Shown piece by piece: positions 10,097 to 19,865 of a stretch of 64,000 bases of DNA. Made by a program: the position numbers and the translations under genes. Every line of letters starts with the position of its first letter. Positions within the stretch are counted from its first letter, which is position 1. Source of the stretch: CAVWUA01 sp963758025 (GTDB lineage Bacteria > Planctomycetota > Planctomycetia > Isosphaerales > Isosphaeraceae); contig CAVWUA010000009.1 in the NCBI GenBank assembly GCA_963758025.1, forward strand, positions 186,001-250,000, written 5' to 3'. The notes under the pieces are model-generated. The model searched no databases, was not told the origin of the DNA, and was given only the letters and a program-made list of their open reading frames with translations.

Positions 10097-12008
10097 ATGC
10101 CGACGTTCCGCCGTCTCCTCGTGCTGATCGCGCTGGTGATTCCGTGTCCGTTGCTGGCCCAGGGGCCGAAGGTCACGCAGCGCGCGCCGCAATTTGGCGT
10201 GGTGGTCGAGACCGACGTCATGATTCCGATGCGAGACGGCGTGCGACTGGCCGCCGACGTGTACCGGCCCGCGAACGGGGAGCAGCCCGCGCCGGGGAAA
10301 TTCCCGACGCTCCTGACGCGAACGCCGTACAACAAGGGGAACGGGAACTCGGCCGAGGCGACGTATTATGCCGGGCGCGGTTACAACGTCGTGCTGAACG
10401 ACGTGCGGGGGCGGTTCGCCAGCGAGGGGGACTGGCGCATGATGGTGGACGATCCCCAGGACGGATACGACGTGGTCGAGTGGATCGCCGGCCAGGAGTG
10501 GTCCGACGGGAAAGTTGGCACGTTCGGCACGAGTTATCCCGGTGGGACGCAGCACGCCCTGGCCGAGATGAACCCGCCGCACCTGACGACGATGGTGCCG
10601 ATCGACGCCCTGTCCAATTGCGGCGTCTCCGGGATGCGGCATGGCGGGGCGTTCGAGCTGCGGTTCGCCAACTGGATCTTCCAGATCGGCGCACCGAACA
10701 GCCACGCCGCCTTGAAAAACCCCGCCCTGCGCGAGGCTCTGGTCGAGAGCGGCCGGCGCATCCGCGAGCATCTCGACAACCTGCCGCTCGATGCCGGGCA
10801 CGTCCCCCCTGCGGGTCGTCCCCGCATACGAGGCGTGGCTCGTCGAGGCCCTGCGCAGCGGGCCGGAGACCGACTTCTGGAAGATCAAGGGGATGTCGGT
10901 CGTCGATCACATCGACGATTACGCCGATGTCCCCGTGCTGCACATCACCGGCTGGTACGACTCGTGGACCCGCCAGGTGACGATGAACTACGAGGCCCTC
11001 TCGAAGGCGAAGCAATCCCCCCAGCGCCTGGTGATCGGCCCCTGGGTCCACGGTTCGCAACGGTCGAACCGGGCCGGGGAGGTCGAGTTCACCGACGACG
11101 CCGGCATCGACCTGGAGGCGTTCCGCCTGCGCTGGTACGACCACTGGATGAATGGAGAGAATAACGGCGTGGCCGACGATCCGCCCGTCCTGATCTACGT
11201 CATGGGGACCGGCGACGACCACCGCACGGCCGACGGGCGGCTCTTTCACGGCGGCTCGTGGCGGGCCGAACGGGAATGGCCCCTCCGCCGGACGACGCCG
11301 ACACGCTACTTCCTGCACACCGACGGCTCCCTCTCGACCGAGAAACCGACCGAGGAGGACAGCCACACGACATACCGCTTCGATCCGCATCATCCCGTGC
11401 CGACGATCGGCGGGAACATCAGCTCGAACCAGGGCTTGATGACCAATGGCGGCTACGATCAGCGCCCGCGCGACGACACCCACGCGGCCGAGAGCCGCCT
11501 GCCCCTCTCGGAACGGCCCGACGTCCTGGTCTTCCGCTCGGCGCCGCTGCCGGAGGACGTGGAAGTGACCGGCACGGTCGAGGTGACGCTCTGGGTCGCC
11601 TCGACGGCCCTCGACACCGACTTCACCGCGAAGCTGATCGACGAGATCCCGCCGAACGCCGATTACCCTCTCGGATATGACCTGAACATCGGCGACTCGA
11701 TCCTCCGCGCCCGCTACCGGAACGGGCTGGATCGGCCGACGCTGTTGAACCCGGGGGAGGCCGTGCCGTTGACCATCCGGCTCTATCCCACGTCGAACGT
11801 GTTCAAGCGGGGGCACCGCATCCGGGTGGACGTCTCCAGCAGCAACTATCCGCGGTTCGACGTGAACCCGAACACCGGCGCGCCCCTGGGCACGTCGCGC
11901 CGGAAGATCTCGGCGGATAACACGGTCTTCCACGACACCGAGCACCCGTCGCACGTCGTGTTGCCGGTAATCCACACGAGCCGGTCAACAGCGACAACAT
12001 CCCCTTGA
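10097..12008 (+). CDS. CocE/NonD family serine hydrolase, secreted (frameshift)
   Basis: Exported alpha/beta hydrolase of the X-Pro dipeptidyl-peptidase / cocaine esterase (CocE) family. Signal peptide MPTFRRLLVLIALVIPCPLL, then TDVMIPMRDGVRLAADVYRP. The nucleophile motif is GTSYPGG, the acid lies in HITGWYDSW, and the base in IGPWVHGS. The C-terminal jelly-roll domain (VEVTGTVEVTLWVASTALDT) is the PepX_C type. The native substrate is not evident. ATG 10097 has CAGGAG upstream. A +1 shift near 10795 separates the catalytic domain into two frames; both halves are well conserved. Confidence 0.85.
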
Positions 12009-12033
12009 CGGTCCGGCCGTCCGGCGGTACTTT
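12005..12033 (+). promoter_or_regulatory. Sigma-70-like promoter, TTGACG-N17-TACTTT
   Basis: TTGACG is followed after exactly 17 bases by TACTTT, about 63 bases before ATG 12096. It overlaps the stop codon of the upstream hydrolase gene, so the membrane protein/regulator pair probably has its own promoter. Confidence 0.45.
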
Positions 12034-12095
12034 ATGATGCAAAGGAAATTCGCCACGAAGGCCGGGGGCCGACCCGGGCGTTGAGGACGCATCCC

Positions 12096-12707
12096 ATGGA
12101 GCTGCACGAGGCGCTCTCGCAGATCGAGGAGATCCGCTGGCAGATGGCGCGGACGCAGGTGTTCCGCGGCTATCGGGCGGCTCCCGTGGCAATGTCGGGG
12201 GTCCTCGCCGTCGCGGCGGCCGGGGCGCAGCGTCTGTTGATCGTCGACCCGTCGCAGCAGATCGGGGTGTATCTGACGCTCTGGGTTGGCGCGGCGGTGC
12301 TCAGCGCGGTGGCGGCCGGGGCGGCCATGGTCATGCGCGGTCGCGGCTACGCCCCTTCCCGACGGCGGATCACCTGGCTGGCGGTCGAGCAGTTCATCCC
12401 TTGCCTGGTCGCGGGCGGTTTGGTCACGGCGGTGATCGTCCTGTGCGCGCCGGAGGGCCTGTGGGTACTCCCGGGGCTCTGGCAAGTCCTGTTCAGCCTG
12501 GGCGTTTTCGCGTCGTGCCGTCTCTTGCCGAGAGCGACGTTCGGCGTGGCGGTCTTTTACCTGGCGTCGGGCGTCACCTGCCTGGCCCTGGCCCGGGGAC
12601 CACACACGCTGGCCCCCTGGGCGATGGGCGTGCCCTTCGGCGTTGGGCAGCTTCTGGCCGCGGCCGTGCTCTACTGGACCCTGGAGCGCCACGATGTCAA
12701 CGCATGA
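12096..12707 (+). CDS. Multi-pass membrane protein, regulator partner
   Basis: 203-residue integral membrane protein with about six hydrophobic segments (SGVLAVAAAGAQRLL, LTLWVGAAVLSAVAAGAA, VAGGLVTAVIVLC and others). The N-terminus (MELHEALSQIEEIRWQMART) is cytoplasmic and charged. I do not recognise a family with catalytic residues. It overlaps the next gene, a winged-helix regulator, by 14 bases, so the two are co-translated. Such pairs are common in planctomycetes; I infer that the regulator controls or senses through this protein. Start 12096 is an ATG; an in-frame TTG lies upstream. Confidence 0.7.
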   Translation: MELHEALSQIEEIRWQMARTQVFRGYRAAPVAMSGVLAVAAAGAQRLLIVDPSQQIGVYLTLWVGAAVLSAVAAGAAMVMRGRGYAPSRRRITWLAVEQFIPCLVAGGLVTAVIVLCAPEGLWVLPGLWQVLFSLGVFASCRLLPRATFGVAVFYLASGVTCLALARGPHTLAPWAMGVPFGVGQLLAAAVLYWTLERHDVNA

Positions 12708-13119
12708 ACCCAGCCAAGGAGATCGGTCCGCCGGCCGCTACGCCTACGACGGCCTCGAACGGATCATCCACGAGAAGGCCCGCCTGGGCATCATGACCTC
12801 GCTGGCCACCCACCCCGAGGGCCTGATCTTCGCCGACCTGAAGGACCTCTGCGCCCTGACCGACGGCAACCTCAGCCGGCACCTCCAGGCCCTGCACGAT
12901 GAGGGCCTGGTCGAGATCTGGAAAGGAACCCAGCGCAACCGTCCCCAGACGCTCTGCCGCCTCACGACCGAAGGCCGCCGCCGCTTCCTCCATTACATCA
13001 GCGAGCTGGAACACGTCGTCTCCGACGCGATGGCCGCCGCCCGCGCCCAGACCCAGGCCTCCTCTCAGGAAACCAAACCCGGTCGCGGCGGCGTGACGGA
13101 AGGCTGGTCCCTGGCCTGA
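12694..13119 (+). CDS. Winged-helix transcriptional regulator (MarR/ArsR-like)
   Basis: 141 residues. The DNA-binding domain is of the transcriptional-regulator type with a winged helix: ARLGIMTSLATHPEGLIFAD, then the recognition helix region TDGNLSRHLQALHDEGLVEI and the wing LCRLTTEGRRRFLHYISEL. The family usually acts as a small dimeric repressor without an extra ligand domain. ATG 12694 sits inside the end of the upstream membrane-protein gene (14-base overlap), indicating translational coupling. The C-terminus is low in complexity (QASSQETKPGRGG). Confidence 0.82.
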   Translation: MSTHEPSQGDRSAGRYAYDGLERIIHEKARLGIMTSLATHPEGLIFADLKDLCALTDGNLSRHLQALHDEGLVEIWKGTQRNRPQTLCRLTTEGRRRFLHYISELEHVVSDAMAAARAQTQASSQETKPGRGGVTEGWSLA

Positions 13120-13208
13120 ACCCCAACCGATCAGGATGACCTCCACACCAGATAATTTCTCTATTTTTGCATAATAACTTTGCAATACAAAGCAAAAGGA
13201 GTCTGACG

Positions 13209-14084
13209 ATGCAGGTTATCCGCGCGGAGGCGTTGGGAATGTGTTTCGGCGTTCGGGACGCCCTGACCGTGCTGGATCAGGTCGCGGAGCCTTCCCGGGT
13301 GACGGTTCACGGCGAGCTGGTCCACAACGAGGTCGTGCAGGAGCGGATTCGCTCGCGAGGCTTCGCGACGGTGGAGGAAGACCAGCGTGGCGGCGTGCCG
13401 GCGACGCCCGAGGTGCTCATCACGGCGCACGGGATCAGCGACACGGAGCGCGCCCGGCTGGAAGCGTCGGGAAAGATCCTGCGGGACACGACCTGCCCGC
13501 TCGTGCAGCGCGCCCACCGCGCCGCGCTCGCCTTGCAGCGGCAAGGGTACTTCGTCGTCGTGATCGGCCGCCGGGGTCACGTCGAGGTGCGGGGGATCGT
13601 CGAGGACCTGGAAAGCTACGTCGTGGTGCAAAGCCCTGAGGAAGTCGTCGCCTATCCGCACGACCGCCTGGGGGTGATCTGCCAGACGACTGCCACCGAG
13701 CGGAACGTCCGCACCGTGCGCGAAGCCCTGGCCGCGCGCAACCCCCAGGCCCAGGAAATCCGCTTCGTCGATACGGTCTGCCGCCCGACGAAACTGCGTC
13801 AGCGTGCCCTGGAACGGCTGCTCGACCAGGTAGATGCGATGGTGGTCGTCGGCGGTCAGAACTCCAACAACACGCGAGAACTCGCCACCCGCTGTCGGGA
13901 GCGTGGCATCCCGGCCTATCACGTTCAAGGGCCGGACGATCTGGACCCCTCCTGGTTCGACGGCTGTGATATCCTCGGCCTCTCGGCCGGCACCTCGACC
14001 CTCGACGAGACGATCGACGCGGTTCACCAGGCCCTCGTCCGCATCCGGCCCCGGAAAAGGTGTCGGGAACCAATTCATAATTGA
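13209..14084 (+). CDS. ispH: 4-hydroxy-3-methylbut-2-enyl diphosphate reductase
   Basis: Last enzyme of the MEP isoprenoid pathway, reducing HMBPP to IPP and DMAPP with a 4Fe-4S cluster. The three cluster cysteines are at about residues 12 (GMCFGV), 96 (RDTTCPLVQRAH) and 191 (VDTVCRPTKLRQ). The substrate-binding histidines are in VHGELVHNEVV and ITAHGISDTE, and the end carries LGLSAGTSTLDETI. At 291 residues it is of normal size for a divergent branch. ATG 13209 has AAAAGGAG upstream, and the leader (13150-13200) is unusually AT-rich for this genome, suggesting a strong promoter region. It converges with the next gene. Confidence 0.9.
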   Translation: MQVIRAEALGMCFGVRDALTVLDQVAEPSRVTVHGELVHNEVVQERIRSRGFATVEEDQRGGVPATPEVLITAHGISDTERARLEASGKILRDTTCPLVQRAHRAALALQRQGYFVVVIGRRGHVEVRGIVEDLESYVVVQSPEEVVAYPHDRLGVICQTTATERNVRTVREALAARNPQAQEIRFVDTVCRPTKLRQRALERLLDQVDAMVVVGGQNSNNTRELATRCRERGIPAYHVQGPDDLDPSWFDGCDILGLSAGTSTLDETIDAVHQALVRIRPRKRCREPIHN

Positions 14085-14111
14085 TCGGCTCCCGACGCTT
14101 TTTCTCGGATC

Positions 14112-14133
14112 GCCCTGATTAAGGCATCAGGGC
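14112..14133. terminator. Hairpin at convergent gene ends
   Basis: Perfect 8-base stem GCCCTGAT / ATCAGGGC with loop TAAGGC. It lies at the junction of ispH (plus) and the sigma-TPR gene (minus), overlapping the latter's stop codon. No clear U tract follows, so it may be bidirectional and weak. Confidence 0.5.
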
Positions 14134-16418
14134 TTGATCGACTTCCCAGGCGACACTGGCTTTCTCGGCGAGGCCACGGGACAATCCGTGCAATGCCGAG
14201 GCGCGTGCTCGTGGCGAGTTCAGAGTAGCGATCCAATTCAAGGCCGCGTGCACTTCGCCGACCCGAGCTTGGGCCTCCGCGATCGTGGCGTTGGCTTCTC
14301 CTTGCTGAAGCGGATTGTCGATCGTCTCCGCGAGTTGCCTTGCGTCTTCGTAGTGTCCCAGCGCGGCCTTCATGCGGACCACCTCGAGGGTGTCGGCATC
14401 CGGGCTACGCCGTTCCGCAAATGCGCGGGCCTTATCCACGATCTGTCGCGCTTCCTCCTCCTTGCCCGATCCTCGTAACGCACGGGCGATGTGAGACAGG
14501 ATCTCGACCGCCCGCGCGGCGTACCGATCATGATCGAGTATGGTGGCGACTTGAAGCGCTCCCTCAAGATCACCGGCGCCAATCAGTGTCTCCGCGATCC
14601 AGACGCGGATTTCGGGGGGAAGAGTCGCGTTCATGTTGAGAGCTTGATGTAGGGTTCTCACCGCCGCTTCCTTGTCACCAGCCCGGACCTGAGCGTCCGC
14701 GATGTGGGGAAGCACGCGGGCTCGTTCCGCCTCCTCCAAACGGAAATCCTCGACCGTTCGTAACGCCTCGTCGATCCCGCCCCGGTGCGCTTGAGCCAGA
14801 GCGATTTCCGCACCGATGCCTCGGGGAATCTCTCGGTTCGATTTGGCAAGCTCGGAGAGCCTTTCAAGCCCCTCCGCTCCCGCCGTCCCCAGGTCGGATC
14901 GGGCCGCGAAGGCGACGTAGGCCAGTTGCCCGAGGAGTCGCCCCGGATCGCGATTCGCCGGAATGTCCGGAGGAGGACGGAGGACCAATCGCACGGCCCC
15001 ATCAAAATCGCCCGCGCGAGCCATGGCATAGGCCAGATGTCTCAAGGCATCCGCCCGCTCGTTCACCGGCGCCTTACGAATCACCTCGCGAAGGCTCTGT
15101 AACGTGGATGTCACTCCCTCGCGGTCGTCCAGGATCGCCTGCGCAGAGGCGAGGTTCGACAGGGCCATCGCCTTGCGAGACATCTCCGCGATCTCCGCGA
15201 CTTCCGTCATCGCCCGTTGCAGCGTGGCTCTCGCGGATTTCTGGCTCCCGAGCCGCGCTTGAGCCCGACCGATTCGCGCCAGTACACCGGCTCGTTCGAA
15301 TGCAGGTTCGAGGCTTGCAACGGCTATCGAGGCTCGTTCCAGAGTTCTGGCGGCGGCGTCTTTGTCTCCCAGGGCGGCCTGCAAGGCTCCCAGACGGAGC
15401 AACAGGTAAGGCTTCGATTCCCACTCAGGCTGTTCGGTGAATCGGGTTCGTTCGATGAACGCGACGAGTTCGTTGACCGTCTGCTGGGAATCGGTTTCCG
15501 GACGGTTCTGGTCCACGGACGCTCCCACGCGTCCACCAGCCGTTTTCTCCTGCCGAGGACCGGCGAGCACGAGCACGGCCGGGACGGCCAGCGTCAGAGC
15601 GCCGACCATCAACGCCGCCACGGCGGTCTTCAACGTCAAGAACTTTCCTCCCTCGTTCGCCAGCGCAACGACCGTCGGCGAGACCACGCCCGGAACGGCG
15701 GCGCAGAGCACGGCGATGCGGGACGTGGACTGAATCAGCGCTGTGGGAACCGCCGCCGCAGCCTCCGCGCCGACGACCGCCCCGAGCAACCCGACCGCCG
15801 GAGCCAGGCCACGACGTTCGAGGCGGACACGCAAGCGTTGACGCCCGCGTGCCAGTCGGCTTTTGACCGTTCCCACCGGACAGTTCAACCGGGTCGCCGT
15901 TTCCTCGCAGCTCAATCCTTCGAGGTGGCAAAGCACCACCGGTTCCCGGTATCGTCCCGGCAGCCGCGCGATCTCATCGTGAAGCACCGTTGCCCAATCG
16001 TTCCCGAACTCCTGCTCGACGGCCTCGTCCCGACCCGCGGCGGCCTGTTGCTCGTGCCGCCGCCTCCGGAACGCGGCGGTCCGAGCCACCGCGCAGACGC
16101 GGAGCGTCACTCCATAGAGCCAACTGGCGACCGAGTCACGGGAGCGGATGGTGGCAGCTTTTCGCGCCAGGACCAGGAAGACCGCCTGGAAGGCGTCCTG
16201 GGCATCCGGTTCGTGCCGAAGCATCCGCCGACAGAGCGCAGGACCATCGGAGCGTGGCGCCTGACGAGGGCGGCGAACGCCAACTCAGCGACGGCCTCAT
16301 CGTGTGTGCTGAACCGATCGAGCAGTTGACCATCGCTCTGGCTTCCGAGCGTCCCCACGGAAAAGAGGGTGCAGATCGGATCGACGGATGATTGGTAGCG
16401 TTCGGTCGGCACGGGCAT
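14119..16418 (-). CDS. ECF sigma factor fused to TM segment and TPR domain (frameshift)
   Basis: The N-terminal sigma-70 region 2 begins in one frame (DGQLLDRFSTHDEAVAELAF, LVRRHAPMVL) and continues after about 16238 in another (LRHEPDAQDAFQAVFLVLAR). One missing G would restore ALCRRMLRHEP. Region 4 contains CHLEGLSCEETATRLNCPVG. A membrane segment follows (LKTAVAALMVGALTLAVPAV). The remaining 450 residues are TPR-like helical repeats (LGDKDAAARTLERA, ARAGDFDGAVRLVL, AGDKEAAVRTLHQALN). The protein would be a membrane-anchored sigma factor with an external sensing domain, an architecture known in planctomycetes. ATG 16418 has GGAGGGAG directly upstream. Confidence 0.8.
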
Positions 16419-16618
16419 CCTCCCTCCAGATCGATTGTCTCTGAAGGAGTAGTATCGTGGCGAGCGCGATCGGTTCCAGAATTCTCCTCGAGATGACCGG
16501 AAATGAAAAAGGTTCCTGGCACCTTTCATCAGGCACGATCCATTGGGTCATTGCGATCGGTCCTCCTCGCGCGATAGAGTGTGAGCCGGTGACGAATTGA
16601 GCCGGAGGAGACCGATCG

Positions 16619-17746
16619 ATGAAGGTGCTGCGAGGGTTCCAGGGGGTAGTCGTCGGGGCAATGCTGGCGTTGATGGCGGGGGCCGAGCCGCAACGTGAGC
16701 CGGTGCCGGTTGGCTCGCCAGCGGGCAGCGACCGCGAGGCGAAGCAGCCGCAGGCGGCCGTTGATGCCCAGGGGCGGGTGTTCGTCGCGTATGGAACGGG
16801 GAACACGATCCGCGTCGCGGTCTCAAACGACGGCGGCCGGAGCTTTGACGCGCCCGTGACGGTTGGCCAGCTCCCCTCACTGGCCCTGGGGATGCGCCGG
16901 GGGCCGAGGATCGCCGCGACGGAGGATGCGGTGGTCGTCACCGCGATTGAAAAAGGGGAGGATGCGAACCTGTTCGCCTGGCGCTCGACCGACGCCGGCC
17001 GGACCTGGACCGGGCCGACGCGGCTCAACAGCGTGGACGGTTCCGCGAGGGAAGGGCTGCACGGCATGGCCACCGCGCCGGATGGCCAGGTCTTCTGCAC
17101 GTGGCTTGACCTGCGGCACGGCCGGATGGAAATCTACGGCATCCTCTCGCGCGACGGCGGCGCGTCGTGGGAAGACAACCGCCTGGTCTATCGTTCGCCC
17201 GAGCGGGCTGTCTGCACGTGCTGTCACCCCTCGGCCGCGTTTGGGCCGGAGGGGGCGCTGTATGTCATGTGGCGGAACGACCTGCTCGGCAACCGCGACA
17301 TGTACGTCAGCCGCTCCAACGACGGCGGCACGACCTTCGGCCCGGCGGTCAAGCTGGGGCAGGGGACGTGGACCTTCAACGCCTGCCCGATGGACGGCGG
17401 CTCGATCGCGGTCGGGCCGGGGGGCGAGGTCGAGACCGTCTGGATGCGCGACGGCCGCATGTTCGCCGCCGCGCCCGGTGAGACCGAGCGACTGCTCGGC
17501 CTGGGACGCCAGGGGTGGGGGGCGATCGGCCCCAAGGGGCTTTACGCCGCATGGCTGGTTCAACGGCCCGGCAAGCTGATGGTCCAGCGCCCCGGTCAGA
17601 AGCGGGGGACGGCACTGGCCGAGGCGGCGAACGACCCGGTCGTTGCCGCCGGGCCGAACGGTCAAGGACCGGTGGTCGTCGTCTGGGAGCAGACGGACCC
17701 GCCGGCCATCCTGGCGTCTCGGCTGGACCAGGCCAGCAGCGATTGA
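16619..17746 (+). CDS. Exported BNR/sialidase-like beta-propeller protein
   Basis: 375 residues with a signal peptide (MKVLRGFQGVVVGAMLALMA). Repeated Asp-box motifs S-x-D-x-G-x-x-W/F are present: VSNDGGRSFDAP, RSTDAGRTWTGP, SRDGGASWEDN, RSNDGGTTFGP. These mark a sialidase/BNR-type beta propeller. The catalytic Arg triad and Tyr of true sialidases cannot be identified with confidence, so hydrolase activity is not claimed. A CTCCHPSAAFG motif suggests a paired-cysteine feature. ATG 16619 follows GGAGGAG. The 200 bases upstream separate it from the divergent sigma-TPR gene. Confidence 0.75.
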   Translation: MKVLRGFQGVVVGAMLALMAGAEPQREPVPVGSPAGSDREAKQPQAAVDAQGRVFVAYGTGNTIRVAVSNDGGRSFDAPVTVGQLPSLALGMRRGPRIAATEDAVVVTAIEKGEDANLFAWRSTDAGRTWTGPTRLNSVDGSAREGLHGMATAPDGQVFCTWLDLRHGRMEIYGILSRDGGASWEDNRLVYRSPERAVCTCCHPSAAFGPEGALYVMWRNDLLGNRDMYVSRSNDGGTTFGPAVKLGQGTWTFNACPMDGGSIAVGPGGEVETVWMRDGRMFAAAPGETERLLGLGRQGWGAIGPKGLYAAWLVQRPGKLMVQRPGQKRGTALAEAANDPVVAAGPNGQGPVVVVWEQTDPPAILASRLDQASSD

Positions 17747-17786
17747 ACCGGCTCGGCGCGAGCAATCACCCTTTTTGAGAGATGGC

Positions 17787-18089
17787 ATGTCACGCCTCGT
17801 ACCGATCGACCATCCCGAGGTCGCCCCGTTTCCGATCTCGACCCGCCTGCGCAACCAGATCGTTTACTTCGCCAGCATGCCCGGCACGGAGGGGGTCCCG
17901 GAACTCGGTGAGAAGGAATTCTTCATCGCCGAGGCCGACGTGGCCCGCTGGCTCGACGACGGCATCCTGCACGTCGTCTCCCCTCTGGATACGGCCAACA
18001 TGACCGAGGTGGAGCTGAGCGACGAGCAGGAAGCACTGCTCTCCTGGCTTCAGTCCCACCATATCCAGCACGTGCGCCTGGACGTGTAA
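17787..18089 (+). CDS. Conserved hypothetical protein
   Basis: 100-residue soluble protein. It has no signal or membrane segment and no domain I recognise. It reads RNQIVYFASMPGTEGVPELG and ends in LSWLQSHHIQHVRLDV. Codon use is like the neighbours, and it begins 41 bases after the BNR-protein gene in the same direction, so they may be co-transcribed. Confidence 0.6.
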   Translation: MSRLVPIDHPEVAPFPISTRLRNQIVYFASMPGTEGVPELGEKEFFIAEADVARWLDDGILHVVSPLDTANMTEVELSDEQEALLSWLQSHHIQHVRLDV

Positions 18090-18135
18090 CCGCCGTCCCT
18101 CGGCGCTGCCCCTGCCTATCGACGGCGGCCCCTCT

Positions 18136-18174
18136 CGATTCTCGTTTCCAGGCGCGGCGCGGGAACGAGAATCG
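18136..18174. repeat. REP-like palindrome downstream of small gene
   Basis: Inverted repeat CGATTCTCGTTTCC / GGGAACGAGAATCG with a GC loop. It may end transcription of the 17787-18089 gene but also resembles the element at 5748-5778. The rest of the 18090-18483 gap holds the pilin promoter and a leader of about 150 bases, with no further gene. Confidence 0.5.
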
Positions 18175-18302
18175 ATCCTCCCTCCGCGCGGCATTCCTCC
18201 CATCCGATGACCATTCTTGATGGTTTCCAGGCCCCGTTCTCACGGGGAATCGGGCGACGTGCCGCGCTCGTCGGATGTTGTAAAAAGGAATCGGCGGAAA
18301 AT

Positions 18303-18332
18303 TTGACAGCGTTTTGTGACGTGAACTAGTCT
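18303..18332 (+). promoter_or_regulatory. Sigma-70-like promoter of the Tad pilus locus
   Basis: Consensus TTGACA followed after 18 bases by TAGTCT, about 150 bases before the first pilin ATG. The downstream leader contains CGGAGCCACACGAGCGGAAG, which recurs before the second pilin, where the -35 box has changed to TTGTCG. Confidence 0.5.
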
Positions 18333-18483
18333 TCCCTCAGAACGGAGCCACACGAGCGGAAGATTGAGTACGGAAGACTCCCTTCCGACCTTCTGTTCAG
18401 GCCACGTTGGAACAGCCCGGACCTTCTCGCCGAACGCGTGGGGCGAGGCTGTTGTGTGCTTCCTTTACGAGGAGATGGATTCG

Positions 18484-18666
18484 ATGAAGACTCTCGCAAC
18501 GCGGGTTCGTCGGTTTCTGGTCAGCGAGGATGGCCCCACGGCGGTCGAGTACGCGGTCATGCTCGCCTTGATTCTGGTGGCGTGCATCACGATCGTCGCG
18601 ACCCTGGGCACGAGCATCAGCTCGACCTTCAACCAGGTCAACACCAACATGACTCCCACGAGCTAA
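18484..18666 (+). CDS. flp: Flp/Fap-type type IVb pilin 1
   Basis: 60-residue pilin subunit. A short basic leader (MKTLATRVRRFLVSEDG) precedes PTAVEYAVMLALILVACITI. The Glu-Tyr pair (E-Y) after the processing Gly and the following hydrophobic helix are the hallmarks of Flp pilins cleaved by a TadV/CpaA peptidase. ATG 18484 is chosen over 18475 because the AGGAG box is correctly spaced from it. First structural gene of the Tad locus, followed by a close paralogue 310 bases downstream. Confidence 0.92.
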   Translation: MKTLATRVRRFLVSEDGPTAVEYAVMLALILVACITIVATLGTSISSTFNQVNTNMTPTS

Positions 18667-18975
18667 ATCACTCCGGCTGGAGAGGTTCTCGGTTGCCTGA
18701 ATCGGTGGCCACTGGCACCCAAAGCCGCTCTGGGCAAACGAGAACCGCTCTCAGGGACGAGGCCAACGGATGAGGCGAGACGAGCCGGGAGATTTGTCGT
18801 CCGCGTGAACCACGACCTGGGATTCCCTCGAAACGGAGCCACACGGGCGGAAGACAGAACAACGCAGGCGTCTTTCCAGCTTCCGCTCGGGACATCTGGG
18901 TAACGGCCCGAGCCTGTTTGTCTGAGCCCGTTGGGGAAGGTTGTTGTCTGCTTCTCGATGAGGAGGAATATTCCC
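18667..18975 (+). repeat. Intergenic leader duplicated from the pilin 1 upstream region
   Basis: The gap before pilin 2 holds no gene. From about 18800 it is recognisably homologous to 18300-18483 (shared CGGAGCCACACG-GCGGAAG and GAGCC/GTTG-rich leader). Pilin gene and leader were therefore duplicated together. The copy has lost the TTGACA box. Confidence 0.6.
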
Positions 18976-19167
18976 ATGAAGTCTTTGGCTTCGCGCGTTC
19001 GTCGGCTTCTGTTCGGCGAGGATGGCCCCACGGCGGTCGAGTACGCGATCATGCTCGCGCTGATCCTGTTGGGCTGCTTCACGATCGTCGGGGCCCTGGG
19101 CACGAGCGTCAGCTCGGGTTTCAATCAAGTGAGCACTGATTTGAGCAGCGCCGGAACAACACCCTGA
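18976..19167 (+). CDS. flp: Flp/Fap-type type IVb pilin 2
   Basis: 63-residue paralogue of pilin 1 with the same plan: leader MKSLASRVRRLLFGEDG, then PTAVEYAIMLALILLGCFTI, and a short hydrophilic tail ending SSAGTTP. The processing Gly, the E-Y pair and the helix are conserved. AGGAGG lies 9 bases before ATG 18976. Two pilins allow alternative or mixed filaments; the divergence is mostly after the hydrophobic helix. Confidence 0.92.
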   Translation: MKSLASRVRRLLFGEDGPTAVEYAIMLALILLGCFTIVGALGTSVSSGFNQVSTDLSSAGTTP

Positions 19168-19270
19168 TCCGCCGCGCCGCCGAGCAACATCCGGAGCACG
19201 GCGGTGAACGCACTCACCGCCGTGTCCTTTTTGCGCTGAGAGAGAATGGATTATTCAAGGATTCGCATCA

Positions 19271-19813
19271 ATGCAAGACATCCCACAATACGCATTCTGG
19301 ATCGTCTCGGCGGTTCTGGTGGAAGCAGCGATCATTGATGGCCTGAAGCTGCGCGTACCGAACTGGCTGACCTACCACCTGGTGTTGAGCGGGCTGGCGC
19401 TGGCCGTCTGGTACGGCGGGGTGCACGGGCTGCTCTGGTCGGTTGCCGGACTGGCCGTTGGCCTGATGGTACTGATGCCGTTGTACGCGATCGGCGGCAT
19501 GGGGGCCGGCGACGTGAAGCTCATGGCCGGCGTCGGCGCGTGGGTCGGTCCCGTGCTGACGTTCTGGGCCTTCACCACGTCGGCGATCGTCGGCGGCGTG
19601 ATGGCGGTGGGAATGGTCCTCTGGACACGGAGCCTGGAGCAGCACACCGCCCAGTTCCTCTCCATTGGCCGGGAGATCCTCTCCGTCCGCAACCCGGTGC
19701 TGCTCTCCGGGACCGCCGCGGAGCGGAAGCCGTCGATGCTGCTCTTGCCCTATGGCATTCCGATCGCCGTTGGCACGATCGGCTACTTCGCCTGGATGGG
19801 ATTGCTCTTCTGA
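19271..19813 (+). CDS. A24 family prepilin peptidase (TadV/CpaA-like)
   Basis: 180-residue polytopic membrane aspartyl protease that cleaves Flp prepilins. The two catalytic aspartates are visible: EAAIIDGLKLRVPNW near residue 23 and MGAGDVKLMAGVGAW (GxGD motif). It lacks the N-terminal methyltransferase domain of PilD, as expected for TadV/CpaA. Its place between the pilins and CpaB is the standard Tad order. Confidence 0.92.
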   Translation: MQDIPQYAFWIVSAVLVEAAIIDGLKLRVPNWLTYHLVLSGLALAVWYGGVHGLLWSVAGLAVGLMVLMPLYAIGGMGAGDVKLMAGVGAWVGPVLTFWAFTTSAIVGGVMAVGMVLWTRSLEQHTAQFLSIGREILSVRNPVLLSGTAAERKPSMLLLPYGIPIAVGTIGYFAWMGLLF

Positions 19814-19865
19814 AGCACGCCGATGAGCCAAGACGGCGTGATTTCTCTAACTGGAGGAGGAGACG

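Noticed and set aside
9194..10888. Long minus-strand frame opposite the sigma factor and hydrolase genes
   Set aside because: Same reason: it covers the complement of two genes with recognised motifs and shows no domain.
18708..18725. Sigma-54 promoter (TGGCAC) before pilin 2
   Set aside because: The required TTGC element at the right spacing is not present, and the site is absent before pilin 1.
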